Shown here piece after piece: positions 36,830-50,100 of a stretch of DNA of 64,000 nucleotides (its first letter is position 1; the number at the start of each line of letters is the position of its first letter). Location: NCBI GenBank assembly GCA_007745635.1, contig CP036272.1:248001-312000 (forward strand), written 5' to 3'. Source of the stretch: Stieleria bergensis (lineage in GTDB: Bacteria > Planctomycetota > Planctomycetia > Pirellulales > Pirellulaceae). The position numbers and the translations under genes were made by a program. The notes beneath the pieces were generated by a model, which worked only from the letters and a program-made list of their open reading frames with translations, was not told where the DNA came from and searched no databases.

Positions 36830-37708
36830 ATGAAACAGGCAAGTCTTTGCATGCTCGCGTTCTTCGCAATGATGTTGTCCCACTCGGCAACGTGTTCTGC
36901 ACAATCGGGATATTCCTTCGAGTTTATGGATGACTTCTTCAAGCCTTGTCATTCGTACCGTAACCCATTCGAAGAGCGCATAGAGACCGAGCGGCATGAC
37001 TTCACTCAGTCGACCACCACTGTTGGTTACGGCGTCGCTCAGCTTGAAGGCGGCTACAGTTACTTCTACAAAGACCACGATGACGAGATCGAGCACACGC
37101 ATGTGGCTCCTGAAATGCTGTTGCGTCTGGGGTTGAGCGAGGACATTGAGTTCCGTTTGCGCTTTAACTATGCATGGCGCTTCATTGATGTCGCCGATCA
37201 TGAAGACGGCGCGCAAGATTTGATCTGGAGTTTCAAGCTAGGCATGACGGAACAATGCGGCTACCGACCGGAGAGCGCTCTCGAGTTGCGTTTCTCGGCC
37301 CCTTCGGGTGCAGATATTTTTTCAACTCAACGTGTCGATCATGGCATTGACTACATCTATGGCTGGGAGCTCGCTGAATTCTGGGAACTGAGCGGGTCGA
37401 CGGGATACGGTACCGGAGGTCTTGATGACATCGGATTGATTCCCAGTGAACCCGCTGAGGATTGGTTCATCGTTTGGAACCAATCGGTTGCCCTGGGAGC
37501 TGAACTGACGGAGAACATCACTTTGTACCACGAGTTCTATGGGCTGTTCTCACATGCACTGCAAGACAACTTTAACATCGTCGTCTACAACATCGGTGTC
37601 GACTACTTTGTCACCGATGACTTTGTCTTGGATCTGCGCTTCGGCAAGGGGCTGACCGATGACGCAGATGATTTCTTTGCCGGTTTCGGCGGCGGCGTGC
37701 GATTCTAG
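36830..37708 (+). CDS. Outer-membrane beta-barrel-like protein
   Basis: A 292-residue protein with a signal peptide (MKQASLCMLAFFAMMLSHSA, cleavage near residue 25). The mature part has many alternating aromatic-hydrophobic/polar stretches (VGYGVAQLEGGYSYFYKD, WELSGSTGYGTGG, VALGAELTENITLYHEFYG, VVYNIGVDYFVTDDFVLDLRFGKG) and ends in GGGVRF, a terminal phenylalanine expected for an outer-membrane barrel. It resembles the family around 'MetA-pathway of phenol degradation' putative transporters. The start is ATG 36830; the open frame extends 59 codons further upstream but has no signal character there. It is the last gene before the giant gene on the same strand, 445 bases away, so it could be an associated envelope component, but nothing proves this. 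Confidence 0.8.
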   Translation: MKQASLCMLAFFAMMLSHSATCSAQSGYSFEFMDDFFKPCHSYRNPFEERIETERHDFTQSTTTVGYGVAQLEGGYSYFYKDHDDEIEHTHVAPEMLLRLGLSEDIEFRLRFNYAWRFIDVADHEDGAQDLIWSFKLGMTEQCGYRPESALELRFSAPSGADIFSTQRVDHGIDYIYGWELAEFWELSGSTGYGTGGLDDIGLIPSEPAEDWFIVWNQSVALGAELTENITLYHEFYGLFSHALQDNFNIVVYNIGVDYFVTDDFVLDLRFGKGLTDDADDFFAGFGGGVRF

Positions 37709-38153
37709 TCAGCGTCACATTTTCTAACCGCCTGTGTGGAGCCACGCTTCAGGCTTGGTGATTTGGCAACTCTGGGCATCACTTGGGACAGTGGTCGTTT
37801 GCGCAGATCGTGAGAGGTTTTAAGAGACAGGCAGGCTGGGCTGTGACCTGAGACGCGGCTAGCCGCACCAGTGAGTGCGTTAGGCGCCTTTCGATCGAGT
37901 TGCTTGGAGTGCACTAACGTAGTATTGGCGGCAATCATCCAGCCCGTATGGAACCGTTACCAGATCTTCAACAATACTTGCCTCGAATTGGGAGGAATCC
38001 AGCTACCCAGTCGAGCCAACTCGAATGGGAACATATAAAGTAGGCAGTCTGCGTAACTGCATAAATCCATGCAGATATCACAGATGTCATGCCAACGCTG
38101 GGCGATCCATCCCATTGGATTGACCAGCGACTCTCGCTCGATCGCCTACGATT
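37709..38153. other. Intergenic region upstream of the giant gene
   Basis: About 445 bases with no convincing gene. It contains CGGCTAGCCG (about 37855-37865), a perfect palindrome. I cannot place a promoter. The in-frame stop TGA at 38121 shows that the giant frame cannot start further upstream. Confidence 0.5.
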
Positions 38154-41100
38154 ATGCCTACCCAAAGAAAGCTTGCTCGCAAGTCATCACGTCAGCGTAC
38201 GCTTACCAATCCCAGCGTAACGAATCGACGGCGTCGTCTCTTAGAAGCGCTTGAGCAGCGTGTTCTTCTTGCAAGTGACTTTACGTTTAATGCTGATCCT
38301 TCAGCAGCTGACGTTCGCTTGTACACCGACAGCGGCAGATTGATCTTGGAGGATTCCGATGGGACGGAACTCAAGTCCGAGGCGCTCGCTGATGTTGAAA
38401 ACATTGAGCTCGATGGATCGGGGTTATCTGACAAGTTTCGAATCGGAGACCTTAGTGGCTTTTTCGGCACGCTAACGGTCGACGGAGATAACGGTCGCGA
38501 CAAAGTGATCTTTGATGGCTTAGTCACGATGGCGGATATCAATCAATCGGGATCGATCGATGTGACGGCTGAAGAGATTGTCATCGAAGGCAGCGCCAAT
38601 ATCACGGCGGGTGACATCAAGCTGTTTTCAACCGGTAATGAAGGTGCGTTGTCGATTGCCAATAACCTGCCGCTGGACATCACCGATGTGATTGAAGGAG
38701 AGCGCAAGATCTCCATCAAGTCGGGAGCCATTTTAGACGGTGACAAGATTCAAATTGATGCGCAGCGCATCGCTTCCTTGGTCAGTCCAGTGCGACCTTG
38801 GGGCGTGGGTTTCAAGAACGCCGCGGTCGATATTCAAGGTGCGACGATCACGGGTGATGAAATCAGCATCACGACAACGACGGCTGACGAGAACCTGACA
38901 GACGCCTTGCCCGATTGGGCGAACAATTGGCTGGCGGGGCCGATCACCAAGTTCATCTTCGACGGGATCTTCCCACCGATTCCGGTGGCAGCCATGATTC
39001 GCAGCGGCGAATCGAATATCACGATCAACGACAGCATGTTGTCGGCCGACGGAGACATTTCGGTCAATGCAATCTCAACCACCGATGCCTCAACGGCAGC
39101 GATGGGGGTGCGTGATGCGGCGGATGATATCAAGACAAAGAATGCCGGCGGCAAGTTCTATCAAGCACTCAATAAGTTTGCCGTTGGTTTTAGCCGTGCG
39201 GAAAGCATCGCCACCACAGAGATCACCGGCACTTCGGTGTTTGATGCCGGTGGCAATGTCGACATTCTTTCCAATGCGACCACCACCGCCGCGGTGACGT
39301 CAACGGTGCGTTTGAACATGAATGCCGCTGATGGTCCAAACTCATCGCCAACGAACCCCAACGAGTTTGGTGCTGCGGTTGCGGTCACCAATTCGGAAAC
39401 CACATCGACCACCACCGTCGGCAGTGAAGTGCAGATCACGGCGACCGGCAATGTGAATGTGCATTCGATTGGCGACGTCACCAATAGTGCGAAAGCTGGC
39501 ATCAACATTTATGTCGATGGGCGCGGTGGCATTGGTTTCGCCCTGGGCGTCGATAACGCGACCGTTGAGACGCGCGTGGACGGCAAGATTGATGCCGGTG
39601 GAACCAACACCGACAAAGAGCTGGTCATCGCTGATATTGATGGGCAATCGGATACCATCACCCTGAATGATCACGGATTGAAGACGGGCGACGAGCTGAT
39701 CTATTTGGCGATCGATCCGAATGACGATGGGGACCCGCCGACTGAGTTGGATGCGATTGGCGGGTTGGTGAGCGGTGCTCCCGTCCGCGTGATCGTTCTG
39801 AACGAGAATGAGTTTCAGTTGGCGTATGAGTTGCCAATGGACGTCGATGGTCGACTCACCAACCCCGGTGCCATTCACACATTGACCCAACGCGAGGTCT
39901 TTGAATTTGACCCCGGCGACTCAAGCCAGTTGGACAAAGTCAATAACTTCATCACATTGCCAACACTCAGTTTGGAAGCCGGAGATTTGATGGAGTACGC
40001 TCCAGCTTCGAGCGTGCAGAGCGGAGTGGACCCTGCCGATGTTGAAGCCATCGGTGGTTTGGCTGACTTCACCAATTATGTTGCCATCAACGTCACCCAG
40101 GATCAGAGCGCTGAGACGACGACGTTTCAGGTGGCTCAAGAATCGGATCCAGGGGTTCCGATTGACTTGACCACCAATGGCGTTGGCGATGCTCACTTTT
40201 TTGCCTTCTTGACGGAGACGGAATCCTTTTCGCCCTCGACGGCAGTTGACGAGGGCACCAACTTCATCACCATTGCAGACCATGATTACAACACGGGTGA
40301 TGTGGTTCAGTATGACACCGATCCGACGATTGAGTCCAAGCAAGCGGTGCGAAGAACCTCTTGGATCTCTGAAGCCGAGCCGGTGACGATCGATCCCGAT
40401 TTCATCGATGCTGATGATGATCCGACGATTGATCCGGACTTAGATACCATTCAGATCGCTAGCGGGCATGGGTTTGTCACTGGCCAGCCGGTGCACTACT
40501 CATCTGCTGGAGGCAATGCCATCGGTGGCTTGATCTCTGGTCGTGATTACTTTGCCATCCTCGATTCGCCGTCAACGTTTCAGTTGGCGATTTCGCAGGC
40601 CGACGCCGGGATTCCGATTGAACTTTCAGGCGGTGCCAGTGGGGGCGCTCACGTCTTTACGCCCAGCGTTTCGAATCAATCGCTTGATGAATTGATGGTC
40701 GGCAACCACGGTTTCCAGACCGGGCAAGCCATTCAGTTTCTGGCCGGCGACGCCGGGCCACCGGCTGAGTTGATTGATGGTGAAACTTACTATGCCGTCC
40801 GGATCAATCGAGATCGCTTGCAGCTGGCAACGAGTCCAGAGAACGCGACAGCAGGAACCGTGGTCGAGTTTACCTCTGCGCTCACGCCGGACCAGTTCTC
40901 GTCGTTCGTGACCGACACATTTGTGATGAGTTTTGATCCGTCGGTCACCGCTGCGGCAGTGGATTCAGTAAATCATGCCCTGCGGATCGAAAACCATGAG
41001 TTAGTTGATGGGTCGGAGGTGATCTATCGTGCGGCGGGCGGCGACCCGGTCGGGGATCTCCAGGCCGATGAAAGTTACTTCATCGAACGGATCGATGCGG

Positions 41101-44100
41101 ATCATCTTCGTTTCCGCGACGAAAGTGGGAACGTGGTGCAGTTGCCAGGTCCAGGGACCTTTGGCGCTGGTTTTCATTCGCTGCTCGTGATCGGTCCGGA
41201 CATCGATCTTGCCACCGATCTGTTTCGGCTTAGCGATCATGGTTTGGTGACCGGCGATCAAGTGATCTATCGTGCCAACGGGGACAGCGCCATCGGTGGC
41301 CTGCAAGATGGTGAGACCTACGGCGTGGATCGCGTCACCGGCGACGAGTTGCAATTGGTGGATCTGGGGACTGGCAATGTCATTGCGTTGTCTTCGGGGG
41401 CCAGCGACCGAGAACTGCATGGTCTGGAAATCCAGGTCGTCGAGATTGAGGAATCGCTGGAGGTGGCGATCGATGAACTGAATCTCGATTCTAACTTGCT
41501 GTACATCGAGGATCATGGTTTAAGTGATGACGATGTCGTTCGGTACAGTTCCAGGAATGATTCCGAGATCGGTGGACTGGTCGACGGCGTGCAGTATTTG
41601 GTGTCGGTTGAAAACAGTGACGAAATCAGTTTGCGTCCGTTTGATGGTGGATCGGTCATTAACTTGACTTCCGGTGCGGGCGCCGGTTCGTTGCACGTTT
41701 TGGATTTGCTGGACATCAGTGCCGGAGAAACGTTGGAGTTCACGCCTGAGTTGGTGACTTCACCGGTCGGCAAGGTTGACTTTAACCCGACCTTGATGCC
41801 AACGGTCAATACCACCGACAGCACCATCTTCATGCCTGGCCACACGTTTTCACCAGGCCAGCGTGTCACGTACTTGATCGCCAATGGAACCGAGATTGGT
41901 GGCCTGACCAATGGGAATGACTATGTCGTTCTACCTGTGACCGATGAGACGTTTCAGTTAGCGGATCCCAGTGACCCTGACACGCCGATTCCATTCACGT
42001 CGATCGGAACAGGGAATAATCACGGCCTGGAACGGCTTTCTGAAGTCACGCAGTTCGACCAATCCATTCGTGGGCTGGATGACCAAGGGCAGTATTACGT
42101 GCGCGTCATTGATGCGAACACGATTGGCTTGTTTGAGAGCAAGCAGGACGCGACAGCAGGTGGCGTGGTTAACCTGAGTCCCGATGATGCTTCGGGCTCT
42201 TCCCATACCTTGCAGACACCGGCCGGCGCTGGCATCAAGCTGCTTGGTCAGCTTTCGGCGACAAATTCCACCACTGCGGGCGTGGGGATTGGGGGGGCAC
42301 CGAAGCTGGCAGACTTGCTGACCGCTGGTGAAGTCCAAAACCCTGGCTACGACTTCCTGTCACCGAAAAGCTTTAAGAAGGGTGGGGAAAACTCGACGCT
42401 ACAGAAGAGCATTTTGTCCAACGATGCCAAGTCGGCGCTCAAGGGCAGCAATACCGACGCCAATAGCACCTTCAGTGTCGCTGGCGGAGTCGCGATCAAT
42501 GTGATCAATCATCAAGTCGATACGATCGTTGGCAGTACAGCAGAATTGACATCGCACATCGACGTCATTATCTCCGCCCTGGTCTATAAACAAAAGATCA
42601 AGGTGAGTTCGCAGGGGACTGTTTCCAGCGATGATGGTGCGAAGAAAGATCCGAACAATGCCAGCAAAACAGTTCCATCACGGGACAAGGACAAAACGTT
42701 TGCTGCCGGGATCGGGGTCTCTATTGGTATCGTCTCCAATCATGTCAATGCAACGGTGGAAGACAATGCGACCATCAACGCACTGGATGACATCACGGTG
42801 AAAACCGAACTGAACTATCCGCTGTTGGTGCGTCCGATCGATTTGCTTCCATTCGCGGCCTACTACGCGGATGGGTTTGACCCGGAAGCCGATGGGATTG
42901 GCGAATTGGCATCCCTCATTAAAGGTGACTTGGGCCTGACCGACATTGTTAATGTTTGGGCGGCGACGAAGGCAAACGGTTCTGGTGTCAAGGGAGACCA
43001 AGAAGCTGCTGCCAAATACACGCTGACTGGCAGCATTGGCGTGATGGTTTATGACAATGTCTCCGAAGCAACGATTGGCTCCGGTGCAATGATCAACCAG
43101 GACAGTTCCCTGCGTTCACCCACGCAGTCGGTGTATGTTGATGCGTTGTTGATGATGCAGATGATCAACGTCGCTGGCGTGGTTTCGCTAGGGCTTCATC
43201 GCGAAGGCATCCAAGATTCCATTCAAAAGCGAAAGCCTGGCAAGGTCTTCACTTTGCTGGGGAACAAGGCCGGATCGATTGGCATCGGTGGGTCGGTTAT
43301 GGTGCAAAACTACGACAACCGTACCGTGGCAATGATCGAGGAAGGCGCGCGTGTTTACACCTCGGACGTCGGCGAACTCAGCGTCAAGGCTGTGGAAGAT
43401 GTTTACACGTTCGAAATCGTCCAGTCGGGTGGCGAATCCGGAAAAATCGGTGTCAGTGGCAGCGTGTCGGTCATCGATCAAGACAGCGATACCATCGCGC
43501 GCATTCACTCCGGGGCGACCATTGACGCTGGGGTCGTCACAGTGGATGCCGTCAATGATTCACGACACATTGCCATCGCTGGCGCATTTCAACTGGGTAA
43601 ATCGGTCGGCGTCGGCATTTCCGTCGGCGTGCAGAATGTTGATCGCAACACTTTGGCGATTGTCGGTGATCGACGGTTTGACTTGAAGGCGGATGATGAC
43701 TTCGATTTTGGTGACAACAAGGTCAAGATTGAACGACATGGGTTGGAAACCGGTGACCGAGTCCTCTATCGCCCCGTCAAAGGCGGCGATGCGATCAGCG
43801 GCTTGACTGCTGGTGAGATCTATTATGTGATCACAGATGGCGATGACGCCTTTCAATTAGCTTCATCGAAGTCGGCTGCCAATTCAGGCGACAACCTGCA
43901 GATTGAAAAGGCGGGCAGTGGACATCAATTCGATGCGATTCCCAGCGAAGTCTTTTCCGTTGGGCCTACTCAAATCATTCCAGCGCAAAGTGAAATCGAG
44001 ATTGAAGGTCATGGTTTGCAAACCGGTGACTTGTTGTCCTATCACAACACTGGCAATGCCGGTGACTTAAGTGGGCTTGAGGATGGCAAGTCGTACTTCG

Positions 44101-47100
44101 TGATTCGGACCTCCCCGGACCGCTTCAAGCTTGCGTTGACTGCTCAGATGGCGTTGGCCGATGCGCCGGTCCCCGTCAACGCAACAGGTGCGAGTGATTC
44201 GCATCGCTTCGATCGTCAATTGGCGCTCGAAGCCCTGTCACTGAAAGCGAACGCATCGACCAAAGGTCGTAATTGGTCGTTTGGGCTGGCCGGTGCGGTG
44301 GTCAGTAACACGCCGGATAAGAATGCACAGCAGCAAGTCGCGGGCGGCAACGCGGGTGGAAATGGCTTGTCCAACCCACGCGGTTCGGGTTTGGGAATCG
44401 CCGGTGACTTTACTCTCAATGACATGGACAGTCAGACACAGGCCTATCTGAACACCGATGGATGGGTTGATCTGACGGGCACGGGAGATCTGGAACTGAA
44501 TGCGGATGACTTGAGCAGCGTGATTGCGGTCAGTGGAGCGTTGGCTCTTGTGCGAACCGGTGGCAACGCGATCGCTTTGGCGGGGTCCATTAGTTTGAAC
44601 TTCGTTGACATGCGCACCGAAGCTTTCGCGGCCCGTGCAGCGATTAGCGGTGATGACAAAGTAGTGGTGGACGCCAATCGTGAAGGTGACTTGGTCGCGA
44701 TCTCACTCGGTGCTGCTGGTTCGCTTTCTACTCCTGCGGCAGGCGCCAGTCAAAAACGCAGCTTCGCCTTGGCGGGATCCGTTTCTGTCAACGAAATCGA
44801 CACGGTAACACGCGCCTATTTGGATTCGGTTGAAGCGCAAGGGCTGACCGATGCTGATCTCGACGCCTTCGATAATTCGAATCTCTTTGCCCTTGGTGGC
44901 GGGATCGGTATCGCCATCAAAAGCGGGTTTGGATTCGGTGCTTCAGTGGGCATCAACCTGACCAGCACTGAGACCCAAGCGTTCATCATTGATTCAAATC
45001 TAGGCCTCAGCGGTGATGTGACTTTGAATAGCCAGAATGATCCGTCGATTCATGCGATTGGGTTTTCTGCCGGAGCAGGGCAGTTTGGTGTCGCTGGGAC
45101 GTTAAGCATCAACAAGGTGGATTTTCAAACGGGCACATCTCTGGAACGCAGTTCAGTGCAGGGTGCCCATGATGTCAAGCTGGAAACCCAGGACACCTCC
45201 GATATTCGCAGTGACAGCGGTGGTGTCGGTATCGGTATCCGTTTGATTGAAGATGGCCAGTCCAGCGATACGGCGGTCGCAGCAGCACTGGGCGTGGCGG
45301 TTGCCATTAATGATTTGGGGACAGAGTCAGGGTCTTCCGTTTATAGCATTGTGGATGAGTCGGTCATCAATGCCACTGGCGAAGTTCTGGTGGATGCGGT
45401 TTCCGAGGCACAGTTAAACGCTTTGACACTGGCCGGTGCCGTCGCTGTCAGTCGGAATTCTGGATCGGCGTTTGGTGGTGCCTTTGCTGGCGCGGCAGCC
45501 GCGTCGCGCAACCGAATCAAAACCAATGTCATTGCCAGAATCGATGACTCCGATGTCACCGCGGGGCCGGTGACGGTCACGGCGACGGAGCGTTCAAGGA
45601 TCGTGGCCGATGCTGGCGGGTTCGGCATTGCGGTGGCGGTGGCGAGTTCTGGCAGAACAGCTGGCGCGCTGGGGATTGGTGTTGGAATCGCGCTCAATGA
45701 AATCAGTGGAACCGTTGAGGCGTCGATCCTCGGTAGTTCATCAATCATCGCGGACGGGAAAGTGACCGTTGAGGCCAAGACAGAGCTTCCCACCGGCAAA
45801 GACAATTCAATCGACGCGTTGGCGCTGGCCGGTGCGGCCTCCGTTGGCGTGGGGACTGGATCGGGGCAAAGCGGTGCGTTCGCCTTCGCGGCGGCGGTGA
45901 CTGTGAACACCATCGATCGCAATGTTGAAGCGGTTGTGCGCGACAGTTCCGTTGTCACCAAGACAGGTTCGGGAGCCGATATTGAGATCACAGCGAGTGA
46001 CCGATCGGTCATTCGTGCCGATGCCGGAGGCTTTTCCATTGCTGTAGGCGTTACCACTGGGGGCGGCAACACGGGAGGGCTCTCGATCGGTGCCTCGGTT
46101 GCCGAAAACCGTATTGGTAACGACGCGGGGTCGGCCAGTGTGCAAGCCATTGTTGATGGATCGACTGTCAATGCCGATGGGTCGGTAGACGTTTCGGTGG
46201 ATCATGTGGCGGCGATCAACGCGCTGGTCATCGCTGGTGCGGTGACCGTTGGTTTCTCTGCCGGAAAAGGTGGCAGTAGCTTGACTGGCGCCGGTGCCGG
46301 TGCGTCGGCTAAGAACAAAGTCAAGCGCAAGGTGAAGGCCAAGATACAAGGTGCGTCCGATGTCGACGCCAAAGGATCCATTGACGTCCTGGCCACCGAC
46401 ACCTCATCGATTCGCAGCGTCAGCGTGGGCGCTTCGGTCAGTGTCGCAGCGGGAGCCAAGGATAGCACGAGAGCCAGTTTGGCGATTGGCGTTGCGCTCG
46501 CTGAGAACACGATCTCTAACGAGCTCGATGCGCTCGTCAGTGGGAGTTCAGTCGCTGCTGGTGGCACGGTGTTGGTGTCAGCGATCAGTCAGCAAGCACC
46601 CTTGTTTACGTTGGACCAAACCGGTTGCAATGCAATCACAGCGGCGTTGCTAGATGATGCGTCAACAGAGGTTTCGGACGACCCGCTGACCAACGCTGAC
46701 GAAAACGCTGACGACATCACCAATAACGAGTCGATCATCGACACGCTGGTTGAGCAGTTTGAAAGCAACGGGGTGGATCTTTCTGATGACGTCAAGCTTT
46801 CCCAAGCCGAAGAGGATACCGCGTGGGTTCTGGTCGATGAAGTCAAGGCGCGATCGTGGGTGATTCGCAATGTCGACGACGCGTTGCAAATTGAAGAAAA
46901 CGCGGTGCAGTCCATTGCAGTTGCCGCCGCGGTAAGCGTTGCTGCGGGCCAAGATGGGATCGCGCTCAGTGGTGGCGGAGCATCGGCAAAGAACAAGATT
47001 TTCACCACCAGCGACGCGCACTTTACCGGTGGTGATCTGACCAGCGGTGGTGATGTGACGGTTCGCTCGCAGAACACCGGCGGAATTCTGGCAACCGTGA

Positions 47101-50100
47101 TCACCGTCTCTCTTTCGGTGGGGGTTGGCATTGATGGCAACGCAGCGGCCGCGGCGATTGGGGCTTCGTTGACGGAAAACGACATCGGTGGCAAAGCGAA
47201 TCCTGCTCGTTCGTCCTCACTGCTGGACAGCGTTAATGTGCAGAGCGTGTCTGGATCGCTGAATGTCTCTTCGCTGACAGCCCAGTCGATTCACAGTGTT
47301 GTGTTTGCCGGCGCTGTTGCCGTGTCTGTCGCGACCAAGTCAGGTTTCGCACTTGCACTCAGCGGAGCCGGAGCCAGTTCGCACAACGAGATCTATTCAG
47401 ATTCGACAGCCAAAATCAGCAACATTGCTCCCGGTCAATTGACTGCCAGCCACGTCAAGGTCACCGCCGATGATGCGTCCCAGATTCGCGCTACCGCTGG
47501 CGCGGTTTCGATTGCCGCAGCATTTTCTAAAGAGGGCACCGGAGTCAGCGTCAGCATTGGTGTTGGTTTGGCACGAAACAAAGTTGATAACCATGTGATC
47601 GCCGAAATCAATGCTGCTGATCTCACCAGCGGCCTCGCGGCTCCCAGTGTGGGAACCATTCAGGTTGATGCTCGTTCGGATGCAAAGATTCGCACCGCTG
47701 CGTTCGCGGCCTCGGTCGCCGTCGGTGCCAGCAAAGGATTTGGTTTTGGCGTCAGTGGTGCCGGAGCCGAAGCGAAGAACATTGTCTTGGGAGAGACTCA
47801 AGCCAAGATTGTCGAAAGCCAGTTGCAAACCTCCGGTGCGGTCGATGTTCAATCACACAACAACTCCGCGATCAATGCGTTTGTGATCACGATCACTGCC
47901 GCTGTCGGTGCTTCGAAATCAGGTGGCGGCGGGCTGTCCATTGGCGGCGCTGCTGCACGCAACTACATCGGTTGGGATCCCGCGAGTGATTCGATTGAAG
48001 CCGACTATGAAAGCGATCAAGTGGTCTATAGCTTGACCAGCGGCAAGACGGTTCGCATTGTTGAAGGGCCCAGGACTGGCGAGGTTTATGAGTACTCAGG
48101 TGAGCGCATCACCGATGCGGACCCACAGGAAGATGGGATCCAGGCGATCAGTTTGGAAAGCATGGATTTCCAAGATGATACCGTTTGGACCCTGCTGGGC
48201 TTGAACCAGGAAGACGCGCTCACGCTGGCCTACACCGAGAACACCAGCATCCAAAGCGGCGGTGACCTCACGGTCAAAGCAGAAGCGGTCCAGGAGATCG
48301 TTGCCAAAGTTGGAACCGGAAGCATTGCCGTGGGTGGCGGCGAAAAAGCTGGCGGCGTGAGTGGCGCCGGTGTTGAAACGATCAACCGCATCAGCACAGC
48401 AGTCGATGCCTACATTGATGGTGATTCGACCACCGCCGGTTCAGCCACGCCAGGCATCGTTGCGAGTAACGTCTCTGTGACGGCCAAAGATGAATCGCGA
48501 GTCGATGCGAACGCGGGTTCGGTTTCGATTGCTGGGGCATTAGGTGAGAAAGCATTCTCGCTATCCATCGGTGTCACGATTGCGCGTAACGAGCTGGACA
48601 ACAAGGTCGGTGCCACCATCATCAACGTTGGTCGTCTCCATACGCCAGGCAACCTGACCGTTAAGACCGAGGTGCTGCCAAGTGATTTGCCGGACGCCGA
48701 TTACAACAGCCATTCTGGCGAGCGAGCCGTGGTGCCCGGCCAAACCGTTCTGGTTTCCAATAGTCACAACGATGGGGGAACGCCCGGACGGATCTATCAG
48801 TATCGTGGTGAGGAGACGACCACGATCCAACTAAACGACGAAGACTTTAGCGATACCGCGTACTGGTCGTTGGCCGATGGGACGATCACGTCGGTTGCTT
48901 TTGCTGCTTCACTTGCAGCGACTTTCGGCTCTGATGCAGCGATTGGAATCAGCGGAGCCGGTGCGGGCGCCAAGAACATTGTGCGCACCGATTCCAACGC
49001 ACTGATCAAGGACAGTACGCTGATTGTTGGCGGTGCCGCCGACATCGATGCTGTGAGCGCAGCATCAATCAGTGCGACCATCGTTGGTGTCTCGGCTGCG
49101 GTGGCAGTTAGCAAAGAGGGCGGTTTTGGTTTAAGTATCGGTGTGGCGATTTCAGAGAATGTGATCGGCGCCTCGTCCCCGCAGACCGTGACGACAAACC
49201 GAGCACAGAATAGTGGCGTATCGGCGCAGATCCTGGATTCATCGTTGGATGTCACGGGTGTCTTGGAAGTGGATGCAGCGGCTGATCAAAAGATCGATTC
49301 GTTTGTGCTCGCCGTTTCAGCAGCAGTCGCTGGCGGGAAGAGCCTCGGTATCGCGGCTTCCGGCGCTGGCGCCTCGTCGACCAATCGGGTCAATCAAACG
49401 GTGATTGCCAGTCTCTCTGGTCATCGGGCGGGAGGGATCAGTGCTGAATCGATTGATGTCCATGCCAGTGACATTTCGCTGATCGATGCAGAGGTCGGAT
49501 CGGTGGCACTCGCGATTGCGTTTGGCAAATTTGGTGCCGCTGGGGCGGTGGGAGCTGCGATCGCAGAAAACCGGATTGGGAATCAAGTCATCGCGACGAT
49601 TGCCGAAGTTGGCAGCGTGACAGCGGATACCGGTGACATCGATGTGATGGCCAGTGAAAGCAGTCGCATTGAGTCCTATGCGTTTACCGCCTCGATTGCG
49701 TTTAGCTTTACTTTGGGTGGTGCTGCCAGCGTGGGCGCCGTGGTCTCAAGCAATACGATCACCACACGAACCATTGCTTCGATTGATCTCGCTAGCTCGG
49801 TTCAGGCTGCCACGGGTGTTTTCGTTCAGGCGATGGACGACGCCACGATTTCAGCAAACGTGCTCTCGGTCACCGTGGCCGCCGGTTCCTTTGTGGCCAT
49901 CGCGGTGGGTGTTGGTGAGACGAACAACTTGCTTCAAAACGAAGTGGACGCATTCATCGATGGTTCGACCATCACAGTTGACGCTGGTGGCGTCGCTGTC
50001 CATGCGATCGTTTCGCCCACCATCAATACAGATAGTGATGTTGGTGTTGGCTCGGGAGGCATTGGTTCTTTTGCCGTTGGCGTCATTTCGGCAACGCTGC

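Larger units (their letters stand above)
45415..49960 (+). repeat. Alternating A/B Ala/Gly-rich beta repeats
   Basis: Twenty half-units of about 60-70 residues alternate in two forms. Form A resembles 'INAL-AGAV-V...SGAGA-A-N-I' and form B resembles 'IRA-AG-VSIA...LSIGVA-AEN-IGN'. Form A starts near 45415, 45810, 46215, 46912, 47290, 47690, 48298, 48890, 49290 and 49670; form B near 45600, 46011, 46411, 47085, 47484, 47874, 48500, 49070, 49480 and 49850. A to B spacing is nearly constant (about 175-205 bases). A two-rung beta-helix unit is a reasonable inference. Confidence 0.85.

Noticed and set aside
37709-38153. Coding region joining the beta-barrel gene to the giant gene
   Set aside because: A stop at 37706-37708 and TGA at 38121 separate them, and no in-frame start lies between them.
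45341-46171. Minus-strand frame of 276 codons, and others of the same kind across 38-64 kb
   Set aside because: Low-complexity Ala/Ser/Pro/Thr shadows of the repetitive giant frame, which is intact and in frame throughout.
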